From Marinosulfonomonas sp. (GTDB lineage Bacteria; Pseudomonadota; Alphaproteobacteria; Rhodobacterales; Rhodobacteraceae), in the NCBI GenBank assembly GCA_022712735.1, contig JAFLKA010000289.1, positions 1-23,121 on the forward strand: a stretch of DNA of 23,121 nt, written 5' to 3'. This document shows positions 8,257 to 13,328 of this stretch, piece by piece. The number at the start of each line of letters is the position of its first letter. The first letter of the stretch is position 1. The translations under genes were made by a program, and so were the position numbers. The notes under the pieces are model-generated. The model saw only the letters and a program-made list of their open reading frames with translations, had not been told where the DNA came from and did no database searches.

Positions 8257-8439
8257 TTAAGAACAGGTGAGCGTGTCAGGAGACACGCGCATATCATCCG
8301 CGAAAGCGGATGAAGTCACGGTTGGAAAATAGGCGTTCATGTGCGGGTATGTTCCTTTATGTCTGGGTATGTTTCCACATAGGCGATACCCATAGAGGTT
8401 GGGGGTGCGTATGGGGGTGTTAGGGATGAGGAAGATCAT
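8257..8439 (-). CDS. Possible 60-aa ORF of unknown function
   Basis: The ATG at 8439 overlaps the stop of the upstream 265-residue gene in an ATGA, and the ORF ends 13 bp before the next gene start, so it fits the operon gap well. Against it, the N-terminal half is Pro/Thr-rich and featureless, and its C-terminal half (SSAFADDMRVSPDTL) is dictated by the two hairpins at 8271-8313. A shorter start at the internal Met (HMNAYFP) is possible. It may equally be non-coding, with the structure being what is conserved. I do not recognise it. Confidence 0.3.
   Translation of the reverse strand: MIFLIPNTPIRTPNLYGYRLCGNIPRHKGTYPHMNAYFPTVTSSAFADDMRVSPDTLTCS
8271..8313. repeat. Two tandem perfect hairpins, one with a GAAA tetraloop
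   Basis: GCGTGTC/GACACGC (8271-8277/8282-8288, loop AGGA) is followed after 5 bp by TCATCCGC/GCGGATGA (8294-8301/8306-8313, loop GAAA). On the plus strand the second is a C-GAAA-G GNRA tetraloop. GTGA (8267-8270) and TCAC (8316-8319) could close both into one branched fold. They sit 28 bp upstream of the broken small gene, in the leader between operon genes; attenuation or mRNA processing are guesses. A short direct repeat, GGGTATGTT, also occurs twice at 8344-8352 and 8368-8376 (approximate). Confidence 0.5.
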
Positions 8440-9233
8440 GATGATCTGCTTGCCCCAGGAAGTCTCTTTGCTGGTGTGATGGCAAAGTTGTCGATGTATT
8501 TTTGTGCGACATCCAAGGAGATGAACTCGATGCCGTTATAGAAAAACTTATGGCCATCTTGCGTGATAATACGACCATTGTATTCAAAGGATTGGGGTTT
8601 TGGTTCTATGATGATCTCCAGCTCGGGTTCCGGAATTGCCTCTTCTACCACAACAACTTCGGGCACCAATTCTGCGGCTTGCTCGACGGGTATTTCAGGC
8701 AGTGGCAGGGGCTGGGCATCTTCTAATTGTAGGGGTTCAGGTGTGATCGTTTCTGTCGTTTCGGCTTCCAGCTCAATCGTTGTAGCTGCCGCAATTATCT
8801 CTAGCGGCGCTTTGACCTTTTTCTTCTTTTTCTTGCGTCTTGGTTTTTCAATATGATCTGCAAAGCCCGCTTTAGCCTTTGTCGGCTCGGATTGCTTCAG
8901 AGCTCCAAACCCTGTTTCAATTCGCTCGCCTTGCTTTAAGGATTGCTTGGAGACTTCCAACTGATCCCGAGCGATTTTGAGCATCTGTTGGGTGTATTCG
9001 GCAGTATCAACTGTGGCTCTGGCTGCTTGAATAATCGCAACCTGAAACAGCCCTAAAATCGCTATGCCTATTCCAGGCAGAGCACCCATAATCCCTACAG
9101 CCCCACCAAACCCAGTTCTCATTTGTGCTCCACCGAATGCTGCAATCACACCTACAACGACAGCTGACCAAGCGATAAATGCCAAAAATGAAAATAACCC
9201 ACGCGCGGCATCATATGATCTCATTGTGCTCAT
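8436..9233 (-). CDS. Two-TM membrane protein with coiled coil and Lys/acidic linker, unknown function
   Basis: No family is recognised for this 265-residue protein. Two hydrophobic segments at about 14-34 and 43-69 are followed by a helical, coiled-coil-like stretch (70-105). Then come a Lys-rich patch RRKKKKKKVK (132-141), a long acidic, Pro-rich linker (150-213) and a compact C-terminal piece YNGRIITQDGHKFFYNG...AQKYIDN (218-249). A strong GGGGGAG ribosome site lies about 9 bp before the ATG. The architecture suggests an inner-membrane anchor with a flexible cytoplasmic arm ending in a small binding domain. Position upstream of the broken gene and the TraD-like ATPase suggests a job in the same DNA-transfer process; this is only inferred. 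Confidence 0.7.
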   Translation of the reverse strand: MSTMRSYDAARGLFSFLAFIAWSAVVVGVIAAFGGAQMRTGFGGAVGIMGALPGIGIAILGLFQVAIIQAARATVDTAEYTQQMLKIARDQLEVSKQSLKQGERIETGFGALKQSEPTKAKAGFADHIEKPRRKKKKKKVKAPLEIIAAATTIELEAETTETITPEPLQLEDAQPLPLPEIPVEQAAELVPEVVVVEEAIPEPELEIIIEPKPQSFEYNGRIITQDGHKFFYNGIEFISLDVAQKYIDNFAITPAKRLPGASRSS

Positions 9234-9260
9234 AAAAATACTCCCCCTCTAAATACAAAT

Positions 9261-9285
9261 AAGCTGCAACTATGCGTTGCAGCTT
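9261..9285 (-). terminator. 10-bp perfect hairpin after the RuvC-like gene
   Basis: AAGCTGCAAC (9261-9270) and GTTGCAGCTT (9276-9285) pair perfectly around a 5-nt loop. It lies 30 bp beyond the stop of the 9316-9795 gene in the direction of transcription and 27 bp before the next ATG. The T content after it (TTATTTGTATTT on the minus strand) is moderate. It probably separates the regulator pair from the membrane-protein operon, as a terminator or attenuator. A second small inverted repeat, AATCCA/TGGATT, lies at 9295-9309. Confidence 0.55.
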
Positions 9286-9315
9286 GTCAATTAAAATCCA
9301 CTCTGGATTCTAATG

Positions 9316-9795
9316 TTATGTTGCCCGCGCCAATACTGGCGTTGGTCCGTTAAGGATCACTTTTGCCAAGGATAGCGCCTCGAAATAAATCGTATTGCGA
9401 GGCTCGGTCTGCCAAATGCGCGGCTTCTTGGGAACCCAAGGCAGTATCTCTGGGAACTCCTTTGCCAGCGCCTGTGCTTCCAGATACTTGTTCTGAAACG
9501 CCTGTTCACGCTTTACCGCAACATCGAGCAAATAGTGCTCAGAAGCGGTGCGCAGAATGGCGGCGATCAGGGACTTTGACCGCTCGCCTTTGGTGCTGGT
9601 TTTGGTGATCTTCTCACTGACCATCACATCTGGGTTCATGGCCTTGATCCATTGCTGGGTCTTTTCCGCTGCCAGCGCGGGCGTCTTGCTGGCTTTGCGT
9701 GATATCCCCCAACTGGTCATCTTACGACCTACAAAGAACACATAGCCGATGCGACCACTTGCGGCAGCAATCGATAGGATTTTAAGGTGTTTCAT
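9316..9795 (-). CDS. RuvC/RNase H-fold-like protein, possibly catalytically altered
   Basis: The 159-residue sequence follows the RuvC-like layout. A first beta hairpin KILSIAAASGRIGYVFF (5-21) is followed by a Trp-Gly-Ile strand (29-31), a helix, then PDVMVSEKI (55-63, with E61), and a later helical part ending KKPRIWQTEPRNTIYFEALSLA. Families of this kind usually have an Asp in the first strand (ID-G); here the position reads A10. If the fold assignment is right, the protein may bind branched DNA without cutting, or use a different ligand set. It overlaps the upstream XRE gene by 14 bp, so the pair is one transcription unit. The fold is inferred from pattern only. Confidence 0.5.
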   Translation of the reverse strand: MKHLKILSIAAASGRIGYVFFVGRKMTSWGISRKASKTPALAAEKTQQWIKAMNPDVMVSEKITKTSTKGERSKSLIAAILRTASEHYLLDVAVKREQAFQNKYLEAQALAKEFPEILPWVPKKPRIWQTEPRNTIYFEALSLAKVILNGPTPVLARAT

Positions 9796-10132
9796 AAGCA
9801 GTGTCTGATGCGTCTAATCGTTCGGCCAGCCGGTCAAGGCTGTATTCTCGGTTGACGGAGCTGATCCAGTCCTTTGGAGCGTCAGGCAGGGATTGCAGCC
9901 GGTCAGATAATTCATGCTTTGCAGTTTCTATGATTTCATTGAACAGGCTTTGAAATGAGCGACCATAGATCAAAGATAATTCGCAAAGCTGTGCAAGCCT
10001 TGGTGGCCTCTTGCCATTCTCAAGGTCCGATAATGTGGCAGGATGAACGGCTAATAAATGCGCACAATCGCGCTGGGTGAAGCCAGCCTTCTTGCGGGCC
10101 AGTTTTAAGTCGAGAGCAAACTCGTTGGTCAT
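9782..10132 (-). CDS. XRE-family helix-turn-helix regulator
   Basis: This 116-residue protein carries an N-terminal HTH_3/Cro-type domain at about 8-60: LKLARKKAGFTQRDCAHLLA then VHPATLSDLENGKRPPRLAQ, with the typical recognition-helix and ENGKR turn. The remainder (65-116) is helical and unassigned. It should bind operator DNA as a dimer, likely in its own upstream region where an 8-bp direct repeat is seen (10140-10163). It overlaps the RuvC-like gene by 14 bp. Both are on the minus strand at the head of the leftward block, so it may control the mobile-element genes. It could also act as an antitoxin-like regulator, but its overlapping partner does not look like a known toxin. Confidence 0.85.
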   Translation of the reverse strand: MTNEFALDLKLARKKAGFTQRDCAHLLAVHPATLSDLENGKRPPRLAQLCELSLIYGRSFQSLFNEIIETAKHELSDRLQSLPDAPKDWISSVNREYSLDRLAERLDASDTAYETP

Positions 10133-10139
10133 AATAATT

Positions 10140-10163
10140 ATTGATTACGTTGTTAATTGATTA
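10140..10163. promoter_or_regulatory. Direct repeat ATTGATTA upstream of the XRE gene
   Basis: ATTGATTA occurs at 10140-10147 and 10156-10163, a 16-bp period in an AT-rich stretch starting 8 bp before the regulator's ATG. Position and spacing fit an autoregulatory operator, but no promoter boxes are clear. Confidence 0.35.
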
Positions 10164-10194
10164 AGCTGATAATGCAGTATCACTCTAAGGGTTA

Positions 10195-10207
10195 GGGGCG
10201 CAGCCCC
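10195..10207. repeat. Small GC hairpin
   Basis: GGGGC/GCCCC with loop GCA (10195-10207) in the divergent intergenic region 10133-10537. It may be a short stop signal or processing hairpin. It has no T run and its role is unknown. Confidence 0.3.
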
Positions 10208-10263
10208 ATAGATGGCACCAGTTGCTCTCAGCCCATATGACGCACGTTACGGATTAATAATAA

Positions 10264-10345
10264 AACCACCAAAGCGGTATGGGAAAGCTAACAGCGGAAA
10301 GGTTTACACCTTTCCGTAAGCAACCATACCGCTTTAGTGGTGGTT
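10264..10345. repeat. 82-bp nested inverted repeat with bulge (cruciform-like element)
   Basis: The outer arms, 10264-10282 (AACCACCAAAGCGGTATGG) and 10324-10345, are perfect reverse complements except for a 3-nt insertion (AGT at 10336-10338) in the right arm. Inside is a second hairpin, CGGAAAGGT/ACCTTTCCG (10295-10303/10308-10316), with loop TTAC. The element lies in the middle of the 405-bp gap between the divergent XRE and NYN genes. No protein-coding frame is evident in 10133-10537. It could be a structured RNA, a recombination or replication site (bulged arms recall single-strand recombination sites), or a small inverted-repeat element. No target-site duplication is seen. Confidence 0.65.
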
Positions 10346-10501
10346 ATAACGGCTTTATATTTGTTCCTACCGAACAGGATATCAGAATCCCCGATATGAA
10401 TACTAGCAGGCCCCAATTGTCGTTGGCACAAATGAGGTCGTCTAAGTGATGACGGATGAAAGAGGAAAATCTTTCAGGGGTTGATTGGCCACCTCTCCAA
10501 G

Positions 10502-10537
10502 TTCTCAATTTTGCGGCATATTTGATATACTATACGG
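10502..10537 (+). promoter_or_regulatory. Promoter of the NYN gene, giving a leaderless start
   Basis: TTCTCA (10502-10507) and TATACT (10526-10531) are spaced 18 bp. A start about 7 bp after the -10 falls on the GTG at 10538. No Shine-Dalgarno precedes the GTG and an in-frame TGA lies at 10523-10525, so a leaderless mRNA is likely. Confidence 0.45.
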
Positions 10538-11020
10538 GTGAAAAACTACGCCTTTATCGACAGCCAAAACCTGCACAAATCAATGGAGGCAATGGGATAT
10601 AAAATAGATTATCGGCGGTTCCGGCTGTGGTTAAAAAATCGACACCAGATTGAGTGCGCATTTATGTATTTCGGCTATATGGAAAACAGAGAAGGGATGT
10701 ATGTCCACCTTCGGAACTGTGGATTTGAATTGGTGTTTCGTGATGTTGAATATCATCTTGGACGCACCAAAGGGAATGTCGATATTTGTCTGACCATCTC
10801 GGTTCTGGAGATGTTAGCGGATTTTGACAAAGGCTATCTGATCACCAGCGATGGCGATTTCTTTGATCTGACAGAAAAACTAAAAAGGGAAAGCAGCTTT
10901 GGCGGGGTTATTAGTCCGCAGACCAATAAACGATGCTCGACGCTTTTGAAGAAATCCTGTGCTGGGAATATCTCTTTTATTCCAGATGTCATTCATAAAT
11001 TTGGGGAGCGTCAAAACTAA
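10538..11020 (+). CDS. NYN-domain (PIN-like) ribonuclease
   Basis: The 160-residue protein is a single NYN domain. The first strand YAFIDSQNL gives D8 and N11, KGNVDICLTI gives D82, and YLITSDGDFFDLTEKL gives D105 and D107; these acidic positions match the metal site of PIN/NYN nucleases. The family cuts RNA, often as part of defence or RNA-decay systems. Translation starts at GTG, the only start before the essential first strand, and lies right where transcription should begin. Upstream is the nested inverted repeat; downstream on the opposite strand is the twin-hairpin RNA, whose 3' end touches this gene's stop codon. The RNA target is unknown, and a link to the neighbouring RNA is only a possibility. 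Confidence 0.8.
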   Translation: MKNYAFIDSQNLHKSMEAMGYKIDYRRFRLWLKNRHQIECAFMYFGYMENREGMYVHLRNCGFELVFRDVEYHLGRTKGNVDICLTISVLEMLADFDKGYLITSDGDFFDLTEKLKRESSFGGVISPQTNKRCSTLLKKSCAGNISFIPDVIHKFGERQN

Positions 11021-11121
11021 AAACCACCCCGCAGTGTCGAGACGACTTTTGGGATGGTTTTCGCTGTGTGGTGAGGAGCGCGCCGCAGTGTCAAAACAAC
11101 TTTTGGCGCGACGTCCTCGTT
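11013..11121 (-). ncRNA. Candidate small RNA: two tandem hairpins with conserved 20-nt loops
   Basis: On the minus strand, hairpin A has stem GAGGA..CGCGCC/GGCGCG.TCCTC (11118-11105 with 11084-11073) and loop 11104-11085. Hairpin B has an 11-bp stem (11061-11051 with 11030-11020) and loop 11050-11031. The loops are both 20 nt and 17/20 identical, while the stems are unrelated. The three loop differences are all C to U on this strand. Two of them turn G-C pairs into G-U pairs of an inner 4-bp stem (GUCG/CGAC versus GUUG/UGAC), so pairing is kept only in minus-strand RNA. Hairpin B also has a C/A mismatch that becomes G-U on this strand. It is followed by UUUUUAGUUUU, a terminator-like tail. 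A promoter fits just upstream. The family is not recognised. Confidence 0.55.
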
Positions 11122-11127
11122 ACCTTT

Positions 11128-11155
11128 AGGATAGCATATTTCCTGTTTGTCGCAA
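11128..11155 (-). promoter_or_regulatory. Promoter for the twin-hairpin RNA
   Basis: On the minus strand TTGCGA (11155-11150) and TATCCT (11133-11128) are 16 bp apart. The predicted start, about 7 bp later, is near 11121, three bases before the first hairpin begins. Each box matches four of six consensus positions. Confidence 0.4.
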
Positions 11156-11204
11156 GTGGTCTGCAACATAGCAAACCAGAGCGACAAAGGCGAAGCCCAC
11201 ACAT

Positions 11205-11230
11205 TAGCCGCTCTCAAGCGAGAGCGGCTA
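11205..11230 (-). terminator. 11-bp hairpin just after the DUF3768 stop
   Basis: TAGCCGCTCTC (11205-11215) and GAGAGCGGCTA (11220-11230) pair perfectly around AAGC. It lies 4 bp beyond the stop codon of the DUF3768 gene. There is no strong T run, so it may act as a terminator or as a 3'-end stabilising hairpin. It would separate DUF3768 transcription from the small RNA downstream. Confidence 0.6.
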
Positions 11231-11234
11231 GGGG

Positions 11235-11759
11235 TTAATATTCGCCAGCCAACATCACCGTCAGCACCCGTTTGGTCACGCCTGGATTTGCAGCATTTGG
11301 CGAATGCGCGGTCATGGACAGATCGTAACAATCAATCTTCCAGAACACCTTTTCACCGTCCACTTGCATGGCCCCGAAATCTTGTTCGCCGTAAGGATCA
11401 TTGTCTTCGCTGAAGCTATTAAATGACCGCATGGCGTCAAACACTAGGTTGATGAACTTTTGCCCCAATCCTTGCACGCCAGAGGTGACCATAATTGTCC
11501 CTCCTGTTCCATGAATGCGCAACTGATCATTGAGCTCAACAATGGATTTCTCGGATGGCATCTCGGGCCGTGTCCATTCAAGGTGCGTTTGCTCTTCGCA
11601 ACTGTGACAATATTCATCGTCAAACACATGTTCCAATTCCCAAAGCCCAGATGCTCTGTTCCAACAGGCCCAGGCATCACGCACCACCCGCTCGGAACCA
11701 CATCGCTTGCAATGCGGCACTAGGCCAATGTCATCTAGTGGGTTTTTATCGTTTGTCAT
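11235..11759 (-). CDS. DUF3768 protein with N-terminal zinc ribbon
   Basis: The C-terminal two-thirds (about 75-174) match the DUF3768 pattern: LNDQLRIHGTGGTIMVTSGV, then EDNDPYGEQDFGAM (118-131), VFWKIDCYDL (138-147) and TKRVLTVMLAGEY at the end. These proteins are common in plasmid, ICE and prophage regions of alphaproteobacteria and have no known function. Here an N-terminal part adds two CxxC pairs (C17, C20, C51, C54), a likely zinc ribbon that could bind nucleic acid or another protein. An AGGAG ribosome site precedes the ATG but is buried in a long inverted repeat. The gene stands alone between the small RNA and a divergent ATPase gene. Confidence 0.85.
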   Translation of the reverse strand: MTNDKNPLDDIGLVPHCKRCGSERVVRDAWACWNRASGLWELEHVFDDEYCHSCEEQTHLEWTRPEMPSEKSIVELNDQLRIHGTGGTIMVTSGVQGLGQKFINLVFDAMRSFNSFSEDNDPYGEQDFGAMQVDGEKVFWKIDCYDLSMTAHSPNAANPGVTKRVLTVMLAGEY

Positions 11760-11760
11760 A

Positions 11761-11825
11761 GTGATCTCCTTTCATGTTGGCAGGTCCGAAACTATTTTCA
11801 GACGCACCAGTTGAAAGGAGATCAC
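11761..11825 (-). promoter_or_regulatory. Structured leader of the DUF3768 gene that hides the ribosome site
   Basis: TGAAAGGAGATCAC in the minus-strand RNA (11774-11761, containing the ribosome site) is perfectly complementary to a 14-nt arm at 11825-11812. The 37-nt interval holds a second stem, GTCTGAAA/TTTCGGAC on the minus strand (11803-11796 with 11791-11784), whose single non-Watson-Crick pair is G-U on this strand but C-A on the other. The fold ends one base before the ATG. The upstream arm resembles the anti-Shine-Dalgarno of 16S rRNA. Translation control (thermosensor, ligand or protein release) is inferred. As DNA the same repeat could be an operator. Confidence 0.6.
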
Positions 11826-11918
11826 CACGGGAAAGATCAGTTCTGTGACTAAGGATACAGAGCAGGGGTGGTGGCACTACCTGCCTCCAATTGGGTTTTA
11901 TCTAAGTGAAGGCGGGTT

Positions 11919-13130
11919 ATGAGAATTGCCAAAGTGGTGCATTCTGATCTGATGCAATCTTCGGACGATCACGTTACAAATCTGGGCCTTGGTTATGACC
12001 GCAAAGATGGCCGCCCTTTTGGTATCCGCCTGCAGGATCGATTGCTACATCTCTATGTCATCGGAAAGACAGGGACTGGGAAATCCACATTGCTGTTTAA
12101 CATGGCCAAGCAAGACGCAGCGAATGGCATGGGATTTTGCTTGATTGATCCGCATGGCGATTTGGCAGGGCAATTGGCAAATCGCCTGCCCGATGACGCC
12201 ATTATCTGGAATGTCGCAGATCCCGATTGTCCCTATGGATACAACCCGCTGACCAAAACCTCACCCGCTCTGCGGCCACTGGTGGCCTCTGGCCTGATTG
12301 AGGCGCTGAAGAAGCAATGGGCCGATGCTTGGGGCGTTCGGATGGAACATCTGCTACGTTATGCGCTGTTGGCGCTTCTGGACACGCCAGAGCCCGACTT
12401 GCGCCAGATTGTGCCGTTGTATCTGGATAAGGAGTTCCGCAGGGGCGTGGTGGCGCAAATCCAAGATGCGCAGGTGCGGGATTTCTGGATGCGCGAGTTC
12501 CCAACCATGAATTACAAAACCGCCGCTGACGGAGTTGCGCCCATTGCCAACAAGCTCGGGGCGTTTTTGGCGCATCCAGTTATTCGCACTATGCTGTGCG
12601 AGCCCAAAACGCCGCTACGGTTTCGCTCCATCATGGACGAGGGACAAATGCTGGTGGTGAATCTGGCCAAAGGGCAGCTTGGCAGCGACTTGGCCAATGT
12701 TCTGGGTGGACTTATCGTTTCTGCCATTACCAACGCCGCTTTTAGCCGTCAGAGTCTGCCCGAGTCACAACGCCGCCCGTTCATGCTTTATGTGGATGAA
12801 TTCCATGCCTTCACCACCGACAGCTTTGCCAACGCACTTTCAGAAACCCGCAAATACGGCATTGGCATTACCCTGAGCCATCAGCACACCTCGCAAACTG
12901 CTCCAAATGTCTTTGCCGCCATCATGGGAAACGTGGGCAGCTTGATGTGCTTTCGCATCGGGGCGCTTGATGCACCGATCCTATCGCGCCAGTTGGATGA
13001 CCAACCCCAAACGGATCTAACCAATCTACCGAACCATCACGCCTTTATGCGGATGATGGTGGACGGGATGCAAAGCAAGCCATTTTCTTTGCAGACATTA
13101 CCACCAGATACACCAGCGACTTCGCTATAA
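11919..13130 (+). CDS. Soluble HerA/TraD-like ATPase of a mobile element
   Basis: This 403-residue protein has Walker A GKTGTGKST at 49-57 (K55), CLIDPHGDLAGQL (74-86) as in TraD/VirD4 proteins, and Walker B FMLYVDEFHAF at 288-298 (D293, E294). The following SETRKYGIGITLSHQHTSQ is the sensor-like motif of this family. No membrane segment is present, unlike the 691-residue ATPase of the leftward block, so it may work in the cytoplasm or dock on a separate anchor. It should move or thread DNA using ATP. It is followed within 51 bp by a 48-aa ORF and the serine recombinase, so ATP-driven DNA handling and integration are likely part of one element. The substrate is unknown. Confidence 0.8.
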   Translation: MRIAKVVHSDLMQSSDDHVTNLGLGYDRKDGRPFGIRLQDRLLHLYVIGKTGTGKSTLLFNMAKQDAANGMGFCLIDPHGDLAGQLANRLPDDAIIWNVADPDCPYGYNPLTKTSPALRPLVASGLIEALKKQWADAWGVRMEHLLRYALLALLDTPEPDLRQIVPLYLDKEFRRGVVAQIQDAQVRDFWMREFPTMNYKTAADGVAPIANKLGAFLAHPVIRTMLCEPKTPLRFRSIMDEGQMLVVNLAKGQLGSDLANVLGGLIVSAITNAAFSRQSLPESQRRPFMLYVDEFHAFTTDSFANALSETRKYGIGITLSHQHTSQTAPNVFAAIMGNVGSLMCFRIGALDAPILSRQLDDQPQTDLTNLPNHHAFMRMMVDGMQSKPFSLQTLPPDTPATSL

Positions 13131-13181
13131 CCCAAATGGGGCCACCTACTGCGATACATCACATTCAAATATGATGGCAGA

Positions 13182-13328
13182 ATGACCCACGATGAACATC
13201 TTGAACGGCACCTAGACCTCTGCAAAAGCATCTTCGAGAAGATGAAGCAGGAGGGGTCTTGGCCGTGGTCGGATTCGCAAAATTCGTCAGATCTGGTAGA
13301 GTCCAAGGATAACCCTGACAACACATGA
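13182..13328 (+). CDS. 48-aa protein coupled to the serine recombinase
   Basis: The ORF runs from ATG 13182 to TGA 13326-13328 and reads MTHDEHLERHLDLCKSIFEK then MKQEGSWPWSDSQNSSDLVE and a short acidic tail. Its stop overlaps the recombinase ATG in an ATGA, the classic sign of translational coupling. The first half is an amphipathic helix with charged residues; the WPW and SDLVESKDNP parts look conserved rather than random. From memory, similar small proteins precede serine recombinases in roseobacter prophages and ICEs, but I cannot check this. It may be a recombination directionality factor or a regulator of the recombinase. The ribosome site before 13182 is weak. Confidence 0.6.
   Translation: MTHDEHLERHLDLCKSIFEKMKQEGSWPWSDSQNSSDLVESKDNPDNT

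Noticed and set aside
10264..10345. Integron attC site
   Set aside because: The bulged inverted repeat is suggestive, but the expected core sites at the ends (GTTRRRY/RYYYAAC) and an integron integrase are not present.
11017..11331. 104-aa minus-strand ORF with a repeated PKVV-TLR motif
   Set aside because: The peptide repeat is produced by the two copies of the hairpin loop. The frame overlaps the DUF3768 end and the terminator hairpin, and has no ribosome site.
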